Source of the DNA: Kriegella sp965368185
GTDB taxonomy: Bacteria; Bacteroidota; Bacteroidia; Flavobacteriales; Flavobacteriaceae
DNA: 64,000 nucleotides
Assembly: GCA_965368185.1 (NCBI GenBank)
Contig: CBDULZ010000009.1
Coordinates: forward strand, 1-64,000
Direction of reading: 5' to 3'
The notes under the pieces were generated by a model. The model was not told the origin of the DNA. It was given only the letters and a program-made list of their open reading frames with translations, and searched no databases. Below, piece by piece: positions 1-7,352 of the stretch; positions within the stretch are counted from its first letter, which is position 1, and every line of letters begins with the position of its first letter. The position numbers and the translations under genes were made by a program.

Positions 1-1355
1 GTGGTCGCATCTGGAATCAGTATTTCTTCCCCGAAATTGTCGTTGGTTTGATGCATTCCTTGCACCCCAATGATGGTCTCCAAATTTTCCCATTTGGGCA
101 AGTGGTATTGTATGTTGTAATTGAAAGTCTTCAAATGCATAGCAAGAGCGGCTTCATCTTCATGTCCTTCCCCTTCGTGTTCTTCCTCTTCATGCGCTTC
201 TCCTTCTTCATGCTCCTCTTCGTGGTGGTGTTCCTCAAACTCTTTCCGATCATTAAAAATATAACCGAATGTAGCTTCTAAGCTTGATTTTTTAAAGAAT
301 AGGTTGGTTTTAGAGCTAAAAATATGGTTGTCGATTTTTTGATAGGGCATTTCTGGCGATCTGTGTTTTGTTTGCTCGCCAATAGCTTCTGGAATGCCCA
401 AAGTTGATTCGTTAAAATTGTATCGAAGTTCTGTTTTAAAGGAAGTAGCCTGATATCCGGCACTGGTTTTCAGGTCATTTTCGCGAAATCGTGAATTCGT
501 CGTTCGCAGCCCATTACCAGCTTTGTAATCGATGTGCGATGCGGTACTTCCCCTTACCAAAAATTTCAATTTATTTCCTGATGATTTGAATCCTGCATTT
601 GTGCGAAATCCTTCCGTATTGCTAAAATAGTCGAGACCCACATCACCTGAAGTTTCATTGGCTACAGCGAATTTTTCAGGATTGAGATATAGCACTCCAC
701 CGAGTGCATCGGAACCATAGAGTAGCGAAGCTGGACCTTTTATGACTTCGACGCTCTCGATACCCGCATCATTTACGCCCAATCCGTGCTCATCACCAAA
801 TTGTTGGTTTTCGAGGCGAATACCTTGGGTGTAGACCAAAACACGATTACTACTCAGCCCCCTAATGACTGGTTTTCCAATACCGACACCGGTAGAAACA
901 CTTGACACACCGGCAATAGTGCTAATTCCATCGGCGAGGGTAATTGCTCCCTTGGTCTTTAGACTGGTAACATCTGCCCTTTCTACCTTCATGACATTTT
1001 CACGTTGCAATTGGTGAAAGGGTGTTGAGACGATAACCTCTTCCATTTCGATGGCGCTAGGGGTAAGGTTTACGTCCAGTTTGTTCAAACCACTAAGAAT
1101 ATGTACTTCCTTTGAATAGGTTTCAAAACCGATGTATGAGATTACTATTTTGTATTGACCCGATGGTAAATTGTTTATTTGGAACTTTCCGGCCGAGTCG
1201 GTAACGTTTCCTTTTTCTAGTTTTGGAAAATATACTTCAACATAGGGCATTACCGAGTTGTCTTCGGTATTAAAAATAGTCCCGGTTAATGAATTTTGAG
1301 CTTGGGCACATATACAGGACATGGCTGCAAGCAAAACAAAAAATGATTTTTGCAT
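1..1355 (-). CDS. TonB-dependent receptor with His-rich insertion (3' part outside window)
   Basis: Outer-membrane receptor for TonB-driven uptake. The frame begins at the ATG at 1355 and runs without a stop off the left edge, so about 451 N-terminal residues are present. Visible in order: a signal peptide ending near CAQAQ; a carboxypeptidase-D-like domain (residues about 20-105, with the usual YIGFETYS); a plug domain with VIRGLSSNRVLVYTQGIRLE and the IKGPASLLYGSDALGGVLY motif; then barrel strands. An extracellular segment at plus-strand 131-240 has many His and Glu/Asp residues (HHHEEEHEEGEAHEEEEH and more), as in zinc receptors of the ZnuD kind. A small exported His/Cys protein lies just upstream on the same strand. 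A divalent metal, probably zinc, is inferred as the substrate; the receptor family itself is certain. Confidence 0.93.
   Translation of the reverse strand, partial: MQKSFFVLLAAMSCICAQAQNSLTGTIFNTEDNSVMPYVEVYFPKLEKGNVTDSAGKFQINNLPSGQYKIVISYIGFETYSKEVHILSGLNKLDVNLTPSAIEMEEVIVSTPFHQLQRENVMKVERADVTSLKTKGAITLADGISTIAGVSSVSTGVGIGKPVIRGLSSNRVLVYTQGIRLENQQFGDEHGLGVNDAGIESVEVIKGPASLLYGSDALGGVLYLNPEKFAVANETSGDVGLDYFSNTEGFRTNAGFKSSGNKLKFLVRGSTASHIDYKAGNGLRTTNSRFRENDLKTSAGYQATSFKTELRYNFNESTLGIPEAIGEQTKHRSPEMPYQKIDNHIFSSKTNLFFKKSSLEATFGYIFNDRKEFEEHHHEEEHEEGEAHEEEEHEGEGHEDEAALAMHLKTFNYNIQYHLPKWENLETIIGVQGMHQTNDNFGEEILIPDAT
131..240 (-). other. His/Glu-rich metal-binding loop of the TonB receptor
   Basis: This part of the receptor gene encodes roughly 35 residues made almost wholly of His, Glu, Asp, Gly and Ala. 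It follows a barrel strand ending in NDRKEFEE and precedes the next strand. Clusters of this kind on outer-membrane receptors are known to bind Zn or Cu. Binding here is inferred from composition only. Confidence 0.7.
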
Positions 1356-1527
1356 AACTATTGTATGAATTTTAAGTACTTCAAAAATTAGCATTACCCA
1401 CTACATCCTTAAATAGTGACGAAAAAGAGGGCTTCAGCTGTGTAGAAGTGACTTTTTTTTAGAATAATTAAAATCGCAGAAACACATATGGCAATGGTTG
1501 GGCGAATGATACTAAAAAGCAAAAGAG

Positions 1528-1860
1528 TTATGCAATTGGGGGTGCCCTAAGGGAAAAGTGAAGTTTGGTGTATTGGCAAATATGGGAATAGCTACTCCGT
1601 TCTTTTTCCTTTACGAAAATTGCCGTATAAAAAGAATAGGTAGAAAGTGACGGATAAAATTGGGATGAAAGCTGGTACTTCTGAAAATCACAATCAAGTT
1701 CTACCTTGTGGAGGTGAACAGTACCGGGGCTAATACATTTTTCCTCAAAATGTTCGAATAATGCGTGCTGAAGTTTTAAGATCGATGGTGTCAGAATCGA
1801 CACCATCAAGGCACAAGCAACGCAAGAGTATAGTATTCTTTTCTTTAAGGAATGCTCCAC
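1528..1860 (-). CDS. Small exported His/Cys-motif protein, probably metal-related
   Basis: 110-residue protein with a KKR-start hydrophobic N-terminus (residues 5-27), so either a signal peptide or one membrane anchor. The mature part carries a spaced metal-ligand pattern: HALFEHFEEKC, then VHLHKVELDCDF, giving several His and two Cys residues. It ends in LRAPPIA. I recall similar short proteins with an H-x-H...DC-x-F core and an 'aPP' tail upstream of TonB receptors in Flavobacteriia, but no assigned function. It precedes the His-rich receptor by 172 bp on the same strand, so a joint role in metal handling at the envelope is likely. Its ATG lies only 4 nt after a good -7 box, so the transcript may be leaderless. 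Confidence 0.75.
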   Translation of the reverse strand: MEHSLKKRILYSCVACALMVSILTPSILKLQHALFEHFEEKCISPGTVHLHKVELDCDFQKYQLSSQFYPSLSTYSFYTAIFVKEKERSSYSHICQYTKLHFSLRAPPIA

Positions 1861-1864
1861 GGGG

Positions 1865-1894
1865 CAAATCTAATAAGATAGCGTTGGCTTACAA
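1865..1894 (-). promoter_or_regulatory. Bacteroidota-type promoter for the His/Cys protein and receptor
   Basis: On the minus strand, TTG (1894-1892) and TAGATTTG (1872-1865) are separated by 19 bp. This fits the Bacteroidota sigma consensus TTTG/TTG-N19-21-TAnnTTTG. The gene start is at 1860. Confidence 0.55.
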
Positions 1895-1923
1895 CGCACT
1901 TTTAATGTTAAACAAAATATAAT

Positions 1924-2226
1924 TTATTTAAATAGGAATCCCAACCCTAGCCTATTCAACATTTTTTTTTCAAAATTCCAGAAAAACTGAAATTGTCCGA
2001 AAAGCCAACCGAAAAAGACCAATAGAACTTGATAAATGGGAAATATTAAAAGTATTCGTGCGGTCCAATATACCCAAGACGAAGTAGTTTCAACGTCCAA
2101 CCCTATAAATTCCGTAACTGGAGCGGCAAGTTTGGTCGAGATAGAACCCGTAATACCAAAAACAACAAAAATGATAATAATTTGAAAATTGGAGTCAATA
2201 CCCCATCGTTTTTTTAACTTATCCAT
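1924..2226 (-). CDS. Small membrane protein, DUF6787-like
   Basis: 100 residues. A basic N-terminus (KLKKRWGI) is followed by a hydrophobic segment at about 15-33 with the pattern FVVFGITGS, then a second at about 52-78 (WTARILLIFPIYQVLLVFFGWLFG), and a basic tail FEKKMLNRLG. This matches my memory of the Bacteroidota family DUF6787, which has no known function. It directly follows the lipoprotein gene at 2259-2720 on the same strand with a 32-bp gap, so the two are probably co-transcribed. The protein is likely in the inner membrane. Confidence 0.75.
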   Translation of the reverse strand: MDKLKKRWGIDSNFQIIIIFVVFGITGSISTKLAAPVTEFIGLDVETTSSWVYWTARILLIFPIYQVLLVFFGWLFGQFQFFWNFEKKMLNRLGLGFLFK

Positions 2227-2258
2227 AAAACCTTAACAAGAGTGCGCAAATATAGGCC

Positions 2259-2720
2259 TTAAATTCGAGGGAAAAAAGGGCCTAGGCGTTGGTTGTATTT
2301 TCGTTGGAAATAAATGAAATAGTTATAGAGCTTGTAATTCACCTCATAGCCGTAATCGATGTTCGGATCATAATCGATTTGAAGTTGATAAAGGTCGCCT
2401 CCATATCGTTGGGGTTGAAGCACCCTTTGATTCCAATTGATAACATAGATTTGATTGCGGTTTTCGAGAAAGGATTGTGAATAATAATTTTCTGGTCGCG
2501 CAATACTTTTCAACCAGAAATCGAACCCAGGTTCAATGATTATGATTTCATATTCAACGTCTTCATTGGCAATTGCGACGGTATCGCTTTGCTTTTGATT
2601 GAATGCCTTTTTTTCTGCATCGGAGATATCCAAGGCTTCCTTTGTGCTTCCGCAGCTGCCGATTGATAAAAGGGCTATAAACAGCATGAGCACCCCGGTT
2701 TTTAGAATTATCTTTTTCAT
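2259..2720 (-). CDS. Lipoprotein, DUF6146-like
   Basis: 153 residues with a lipoprotein signal: KK start, hydrophobic stretch, and a lipobox ending LLSIGSC (Cys near residue 23). The mature part has an acidic and polar linker and then a conserved aromatic domain with FDFWLKSIARPENYYSQ, YVINWNQRV and a Tyr-rich NYKLYNYFIYFQRKYNQRLG close to the C-terminus. This resembles DUF6146 of Bacteroidota, for which I know no function. It is first in a two-gene unit with the DUF6787-like membrane protein. Confidence 0.75.
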   Translation of the reverse strand: MKKIILKTGVLMLFIALLSIGSCGSTKEALDISDAEKKAFNQKQSDTVAIANEDVEYEIIIIEPGFDFWLKSIARPENYYSQSFLENRNQIYVINWNQRVLQPQRYGGDLYQLQIDYDPNIDYGYEVNYKLYNYFIYFQRKYNQRLGPFFPRI

Positions 2721-2823
2721 AGTAAATGAAATTTAGCGAATTTTTTGATACTAAGTCGTAAAAATGCGGTAAACCTTACCCAATATCGCGGATATAAATC
2801 ACAGGGCAATTATTAGGTACAAA

Positions 2824-2853
2824 AAAAGCCGCTTGTGGTACAAGCGACTTCAT
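2824..2853 (-). terminator. Rho-independent terminator after the DUF937 gene
   Basis: Read on the minus strand, the stem GTCGCTTG pairs with CAAGCGGC (one G-T pair) around a TACC-like loop and is followed by seven T residues. It lies about 20 bp after the stop codon at 2873. Confidence 0.85.
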
Positions 2854-2872
2854 AAAACCGAAAAAGGTTAGT

Positions 2873-3505
2873 TTATTTTCCGAAAAGTCCCCCAAGAAGT
2901 CCTCCTAGACCGCCTTTCTTTTTTGATCCTCCCATAACCATACCTGCTACATCATCTAGAATACTACCATCTCCATCAGCATCCAACAACGTAGTTATTA
3001 AACTTTGATTTTGTTGTGGTTGGCCTCCCAACATGCTACCTAAAAGACTGTTCATGCCACTGGAGTCGTTCACATTACTTTGCGCCTTTTGTTTTCCTAG
3101 GAGTCCCATCACAATGGGCGCTGCTATTTTTAGGATATCACCAATGGCCCCTGCGTCCATTCCTGATTTTTGACTCAGTGCATTGGTAACGTTTGCTTGT
3201 TTGCTTCCAAATACATGACCAAGAATACCTGCACCATCATCCATTACGGATTGGTCGACACCACCACCGAACAAACCGCCAAGGTTATCTAAAATACTAC
3301 CATTGTGTTTGTTCGAAAGTGCACTCATGAGTCCTTGGGCCCCCTCTGGTGAAGAAACATTTTTTTTCATTGCCCCTAAAATAAGGGGCATTGCCATACC
3401 GAGTACGTCAGCCGTCTTACTTTCTGGTTGCCCCGTTTGATTGGCCACCCCGCTAATGAGCTGTTGACCCATAGGGCTGTTTAATAAATCTAATAATCCT
3501 GCCAT
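2873..3505 (-). CDS. DUF937 domain protein
   Basis: 210-residue protein, rich in Gly, Met, Leu and Ser, with the DUF937 pattern: an N-terminal helix MAGLLDLLNSPMGQQLISG, several repeats of G-x-x-L/M-P-L/I-I-L-G-A/L (for example LGMAMPLILGAMKK and KIAAPIVMGLLGKQK), and a C-terminal DADGDGSILDDVAGMVMGG followed by a Gly/Leu tail. There is no signal peptide or strong membrane segment, so it is probably cytoplasmic. The family is widespread and functionally unassigned. The gene stands alone, ended by the hairpin at 2824-2853. Confidence 0.9.
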   Translation of the reverse strand: MAGLLDLLNSPMGQQLISGVANQTGQPESKTADVLGMAMPLILGAMKKNVSSPEGAQGLMSALSNKHNGSILDNLGGLFGGGVDQSVMDDGAGILGHVFGSKQANVTNALSQKSGMDAGAIGDILKIAAPIVMGLLGKQKAQSNVNDSSGMNSLLGSMLGGQPQQNQSLITTLLDADGDGSILDDVAGMVMGGSKKKGGLGGLLGGLFGK

Positions 3506-3587
3506 GATATAGTGTTTATTTTATAATAATTACTTCCCAATTTACAAAAAAGTGCGGCATACTTGGTAAATAATAAGAAAGAATGGG

Positions 3588-4538
3588 TTATTTCAATAAA
3601 CCAATAATCTGAGAAGCCAATTCGGTTCCGATACGATCTTGCGCTTCACGAGTAGCTGCACCAATGTGTGGGGTCAAGGAAATATTGTTATGCATTAGTA
3701 TTTTTATCTCCGGTTTGGGTTCCGATTCGAAAACATCTAGACCGGCAAAAGCGATTTTCCCGCTTTCAAGTGAATCGATCAGTGCCACCTCATCCAATAC
3801 GCCACCTCGGGCTGCATTGACAATACCTACCCCTTCTTTCATTAGTTCGAATTCTTTCTTACCAATGACATATTCTTTTTGGGCAGGAACGTGCAATGTT
3901 ATAAAATCGGATGTTTTGAGTACTTCCTCCTTGCCGATGCTTTTAAAATCGAAAGTAACCGATTGACCATCAAAAAAGCTCAGGTTAATGGAGGCCTCTT
4001 CGATAAAAGGGTCGAAAAAAACTACCTTCATACCTACACCAAGGGCAATTTTGGCAGTAGCTCTTCCGATTCTTCCAAAGCCAATTACGCCCAAAGTCTT
4101 ACCTCGCAACTCAATGCCTCCGCCATACGACTTTTTAAGCTGCTTGAATTTGCTATCACCATCTAAAGGCATGTTTCGGTTGGCGTCGTAAAGAAATCGA
4201 ACGCCACCGAAAAGATGGGCGAAAACCAACTCTGCAACCGACTCTGACGAGGCGGCCGGCGTATTGATTACGTGAAGTCCTTTTTCTTTGGCGTAGGCGA
4301 CATCGATATTGTCCATGCCTACACCACCGCGCCCGATTAATTTTAGGCTTGGGCAATTGTCTATGATATCTTTTCTGACTTTAGTCGCACTGCGTACCAA
4401 TAACCCGATAATCTCATTTGTATTGATGTAGTCGATAAGCTGTTCTTGCGCCACCGTTGTTGTCAACACTTCAAAACCTGCGTTTTCCAATGCGGTTATT
4501 CCGGTCTTCGAAACACCGTCATTTGCTAATATTTTCAT
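3588..4538 (-). CDS. serA: D-3-phosphoglycerate dehydrogenase, short form
   Basis: Catalyses NAD-dependent oxidation of 3-phosphoglycerate, the first step of serine synthesis. 316 residues: a substrate-binding lobe at both ends around a Rossmann domain with VIGFGRIG at 151-158. The catalytic triad of D-2-hydroxyacid dehydrogenases is visible as R244 (NAARGG), E273 (FESEP) and H291 (TPHIGAAT). It lacks the C-terminal ACT domain of longer forms, so the usual serine feedback site is absent. serC lies 79 bp upstream on the same strand, which settles the serine role over other D-hydroxyacid dehydrogenases. Confidence 0.93.
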   Translation of the reverse strand: MKILANDGVSKTGITALENAGFEVLTTTVAQEQLIDYINTNEIIGLLVRSATKVRKDIIDNCPSLKLIGRGGVGMDNIDVAYAKEKGLHVINTPAASSESVAELVFAHLFGGVRFLYDANRNMPLDGDSKFKQLKKSYGGGIELRGKTLGVIGFGRIGRATAKIALGVGMKVVFFDPFIEEASINLSFFDGQSVTFDFKSIGKEEVLKTSDFITLHVPAQKEYVIGKKEFELMKEGVGIVNAARGGVLDEVALIDSLESGKIAFAGLDVFESEPKPEIKILMHNNISLTPHIGAATREAQDRIGTELASQIIGLLK

Positions 4539-4617
4539 ACTTATTTTGCTTTTTTACAGCTGGCAATTTAGGGTGAAATCCTGATAATAGGCTACCTTAA
4601 ATTAAGTGCTGTTATAA

Positions 4618-5682
4618 TTATCCCTTTCGTTCCATTTCACTCATGACATCAACCAAAACTCCAACACTTTCCAAGGGAAGTGCGTTATACATTGATGCCC
4701 GATACCCTCCTACGGAACGATGTCCGTTAAGGCCATTGATGCCACCTTCTTTTAACATCCCATCGAAAATGTCTTTCAGTTTATCATCGGTCAAGTTAAA
4801 AGTAGCGTTCATGTTCGAACGATCTTCTTTATTGGCAAAACCTTGGAATGCAGGGTTCAAATCAATTTCAGAATATAATAATTGGGCTTTTTTATTGTTG
4901 ATTTCTTCAATGGCTGAAATGCCTCCTAAGTTTTTTAACCACTCCAATGTCAGCATAGAAACGTAAACAGCGAACACCGGTGGAGTGTTGAACATACTGT
5001 CTTTGCTGATATGAACCTTATAATCAAGCATCGAAGGAATCTTACGCGATACCTTGCCCAAAACATCTTCTTTGACCACGACCAAAGTGGCTCCGGCAGG
5101 GCCCATATTTTTCTGGGCACCGGCATAGATCAAATCGAATTGGGAAAAGTCGAGTTGGCGCGAAAAAATATCTGAACTCATATCGCATACCAAGGGAGCC
5201 TTGATGTTCGGGAATTTCTTGATCTGTGTACCAAAAATGGTATTGTTAGAGGTAAGGTGCAGATAATCGATATCTTCAGGAACCGTATATCCTTTGGGTA
5301 TGTAGTTGAAATTCTCATCTTTTGAAGAACCCACTTCGATTATTTCACCGAACAACTTCGCTTCTTTAATCGATTTTTCACTCCAAGTACCTGTGTTGAG
5401 ATAGCCGGCCTTTTTTTCTAATAGATTATAGGCAACCATTAAAAACTCTAAACTGGCACCACCTTGAAGAAATAGTGCATGATAGCCTTTGCCTTCAAGC
5501 CCCAAGAGTTCCAAAGCCAAAGCTTTGGCCTTTTCCATAATTTCGATAAAATCTTTGCTTCTGTGTGATATTTCGATAAGTGACAACCCAGACTCGTTCA
5601 AATCCATAACGGCCTCCGATGCTTTTAACAAGACTTCTTGGGGTAAAATACAGGGACCGGCACTAAAATTATGTTTCTTCAT
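4618..5682 (-). CDS. serC: Phosphoserine aminotransferase
   Basis: PLP enzyme that turns 3-phosphohydroxypyruvate into phosphoserine with glutamate as donor. 354 residues, normal for the family. The N-terminus KKHNFSAGP is diagnostic. The PLP lysine is K191 in YAGAQKNMGPAG, and FLQGGASLEF at about 71-80 is the cofactor-phosphate loop. The C-terminus has GHRSVGGYRASMYNALPLE, the substrate-binding motif. It precedes serA and follows the acyl-CoA reductase gene (74-bp gap), so all three may form one operon. Confidence 0.97.
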   Translation of the reverse strand: MKKHNFSAGPCILPQEVLLKASEAVMDLNESGLSLIEISHRSKDFIEIMEKAKALALELLGLEGKGYHALFLQGGASLEFLMVAYNLLEKKAGYLNTGTWSEKSIKEAKLFGEIIEVGSSKDENFNYIPKGYTVPEDIDYLHLTSNNTIFGTQIKKFPNIKAPLVCDMSSDIFSRQLDFSQFDLIYAGAQKNMGPAGATLVVVKEDVLGKVSRKIPSMLDYKVHISKDSMFNTPPVFAVYVSMLTLEWLKNLGGISAIEEINNKKAQLLYSEIDLNPAFQGFANKEDRSNMNATFNLTDDKLKDIFDGMLKEGGINGLNGHRSVGGYRASMYNALPLESVGVLVDVMSEMERKG

Positions 5683-5756
5683 GATAATTTTGAAATTTAG
5701 GATGTAAAGGTCATGATTTTATAGGGAATCCTAACCCGTAAAAATAACTAATTCTA

Positions 5757-6818
5757 TTATGTTTTTAACAGGAAATCAACAGTGTCAAGGCCATCGGCAT
5801 AATCGGTTAGACTAGGATTTTGCGTTGATCCAAAGGTAATTGTTTTCATTTCGGCCCAATTGCCGACCACACACTGCAATTTTCCACCGTCTTTTTTCAG
5901 CTTCTTAAGAAGTGCGGACTTGTCGGAATAAAATTCGTAGAATAAGGTGGCGATAGGGGAGGCATAGCCGTCATCTTCCTTGAGTATTAAAAATTCATTA
6001 TCCAAAATTTTAAATTCACTCATCAAATAAACAGCCTTGTTGTAGTCATAATTATTGGCATATTTGTTTTGATGGATGATTGGATGATAGGGGTATATCG
6101 ATTTAAAAAAACTATCGAAGTTGTATCCTTCCGGAACAAAAATTTTCGAGACACTACGACAACCCAGTCCATAATACTGAAAAATATCTTTCCCTAATGC
6201 CCGAAGTTCTTCCGTTGATTCGGTTCCTGATAAAACAGCAATCGAATTTCTGTTTTTTCTAATAATGTTGGGCTTTTTGCCAAGGTAATGTTCAAAATAA
6301 CGGGCCGTATTGTTACTTCCTGTGGCAATCACTGCATCGAAATTCTCCAATTTACCCTCGGCAAAAACTATTTTATCCTTAAGATCAGGATCAACGTCTA
6401 TCAAAAACTCGGCAATAAAGGGAAGCAAAACAGCGTCGTTTGACGACTGTTTGATTAGCGCCTTATTTCCTGTAAAAATAACCGAAAGAAAATCATGAAA
6501 CCCCACCAAGGGAATATTTCCGGCCATGATGATGGCTACAGTTTTAAAATTATTTGCCTCTAGATTATAATTTTCCAACCATTTTTCAAGATTGTCCTCG
6601 GTGAGCAATTCACTCCATTGTAGCAGCGAAAAATTGACGGTTTCCTGAGTGAACCAACCGTTCTTATGAGTGGCCAAAGTGACTTTTTCATGGAATCTGG
6701 ATAAGTTTGAACCATTAATTCCTACTAAATCTATAGGTTTTTTAGAATATTCGCAATATTCTTTAAAAAAACTTCCAAGTTTAATAAAAGCTTTTACCTT
6801 ATGTTGAATGTGTACCAT
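5757..6818 (-). CDS. Acyl-CoA reductase, LuxC-like
   Basis: 353 residues of the LuxC-type acyl-CoA reductase family (aldehyde-dehydrogenase fold). Visible features are VAIIMAGNIPLVGFHDFLSVIFTG (cofactor-side loop), ATGSNNTARYFEHY, and YYGLGCRSVSKIFVP with the candidate catalytic Cys. A C-terminal segment ends in ITFGSTQNPSLTDYADGLD. No luciferase, LuxD or LuxE gene is nearby, so bioluminescence is excluded and the physiological substrate is unknown. The gene is divergent from the ferredoxin gene at 6932 and upstream of serC. I know this serA-serC-reductase-ferredoxin order to be common in Flavobacteriia. Confidence 0.88.
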   Translation of the reverse strand: MVHIQHKVKAFIKLGSFFKEYCEYSKKPIDLVGINGSNLSRFHEKVTLATHKNGWFTQETVNFSLLQWSELLTEDNLEKWLENYNLEANNFKTVAIIMAGNIPLVGFHDFLSVIFTGNKALIKQSSNDAVLLPFIAEFLIDVDPDLKDKIVFAEGKLENFDAVIATGSNNTARYFEHYLGKKPNIIRKNRNSIAVLSGTESTEELRALGKDIFQYYGLGCRSVSKIFVPEGYNFDSFFKSIYPYHPIIHQNKYANNYDYNKAVYLMSEFKILDNEFLILKEDDGYASPIATLFYEFYSDKSALLKKLKKDGGKLQCVVGNWAEMKTITFGSTQNPSLTDYADGLDTVDFLLKT

Positions 6819-6822
6819 TATA

Positions 6823-6854
6823 TTTGTAAAGGACTTATATAGGTTTTACCTTTG
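6823..6854 (+). promoter_or_regulatory. Promoter of the ferredoxin gene
   Basis: TTTG at 6823-6826 and TACCTTTG at 6847-6854 are separated by 20 bp, a near-ideal Bacteroidota promoter. The start codon follows 77 nt later, so the leader is rather long. Confidence 0.65.
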
Positions 6855-6856
6855 TG

Positions 6857-6864
6857 CAAAAGTA
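6857..6864 (-). promoter_or_regulatory. Candidate -7 box of the acyl-CoA reductase gene
   Basis: Minus-strand TACTTTTG fits TAnnTTTG and lies 2 bp from the -7 box of the opposing ferredoxin promoter. I see no good -33 element for it. If both are real, the two promoters overlap and cannot be open together. Confidence 0.4.
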
Positions 6865-6931
6865 AGGATACTTTAGTAAAATAGATTATAGAAATAATCT
6901 CGGTGGTAATCGAGGCAGCATAAAAAAGATT

Positions 6932-7285
6932 ATGGCAATTATAATAACGGATGAATGTATCAATTGTGGGGCTTGTGAACCTGAATGCCCAAATACGGCA
7001 ATTTATGAAGGTGCTGATGAATGGCGTTACAGTGACGGTACCTCTTTAGAGGGAGATGTGGTTCTACCGGATGGAAAAGCGGTAAATGCCGAAGAAGTTC
7101 AAGAACCTATCAGTGATGAAATTTATTATATCGCACCAGACAAGTGCACCGAATGTATGGGCTTTCACGAAGAACCCCAATGTGCCGCGGTGTGCCCAGT
7201 TGACTGCTGTATTCCTGATGAAGATCGGGTGGAGTCTGAAGAAACACTTTTGGGCAAGCAGCGTTTTATGCACGGTGAGGCATAG
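6932..7285 (+). CDS. 2[4Fe-4S] ferredoxin
   Basis: 117-residue electron carrier. The first cluster motif is C9-x2-C12-x2-C15-x3-C19-P; the second is C72-x2-C75-x8-C84-x3-C88-P with C92 (the long spacer containing GFHEEPQ is typical of the YfhL/Alvin-type ferredoxins). The insert between the motifs is acidic. It stands alone on the plus strand between the divergent acyl-CoA reductase and a convergent TonB receptor, and shares a bidirectional terminator with the latter. Its redox partner is not evident; the reductase next door is a candidate only by position. Confidence 0.95.
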   Translation: MAIIITDECINCGACEPECPNTAIYEGADEWRYSDGTSLEGDVVLPDGKAVNAEEVQEPISDEIYYIAPDKCTECMGFHEEPQCAAVCPVDCCIPDEDRVESEETLLGKQRFMHGEA

Positions 7286-7305
7286 CTATTTGCTTGATAT
7301 TAAAT

Positions 7306-7332
7306 AAAGCCCGGACGATTGTCCGGGCTTTT
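7306..7332. terminator. Bidirectional terminator between ferredoxin and TonB receptor
   Basis: AAAGCCCGGAC-GATT-GTCCGGGCTTT is a perfect stem of 11 bp with a four-base loop, flanked by A and T runs on both sides. It serves the converging genes that end at 7285 and 7353. Confidence 0.93.
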
Positions 7333-7352
7333 ATATGCCTGAATCTTTTCAG

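Noticed and set aside
48..281. Hydrophobic plus-strand frame of 77 residues at the left edge
   Set aside because: It is the antisense of the His-rich receptor segment; the receptor frame has clear domain motifs.
5757..6818. Bioluminescence (lux) operon suggested by the LuxC-like reductase
   Set aside because: No luciferase (LuxA/B), LuxD or LuxE coding sequence is nearby; the neighbours are serine-synthesis and ferredoxin genes.
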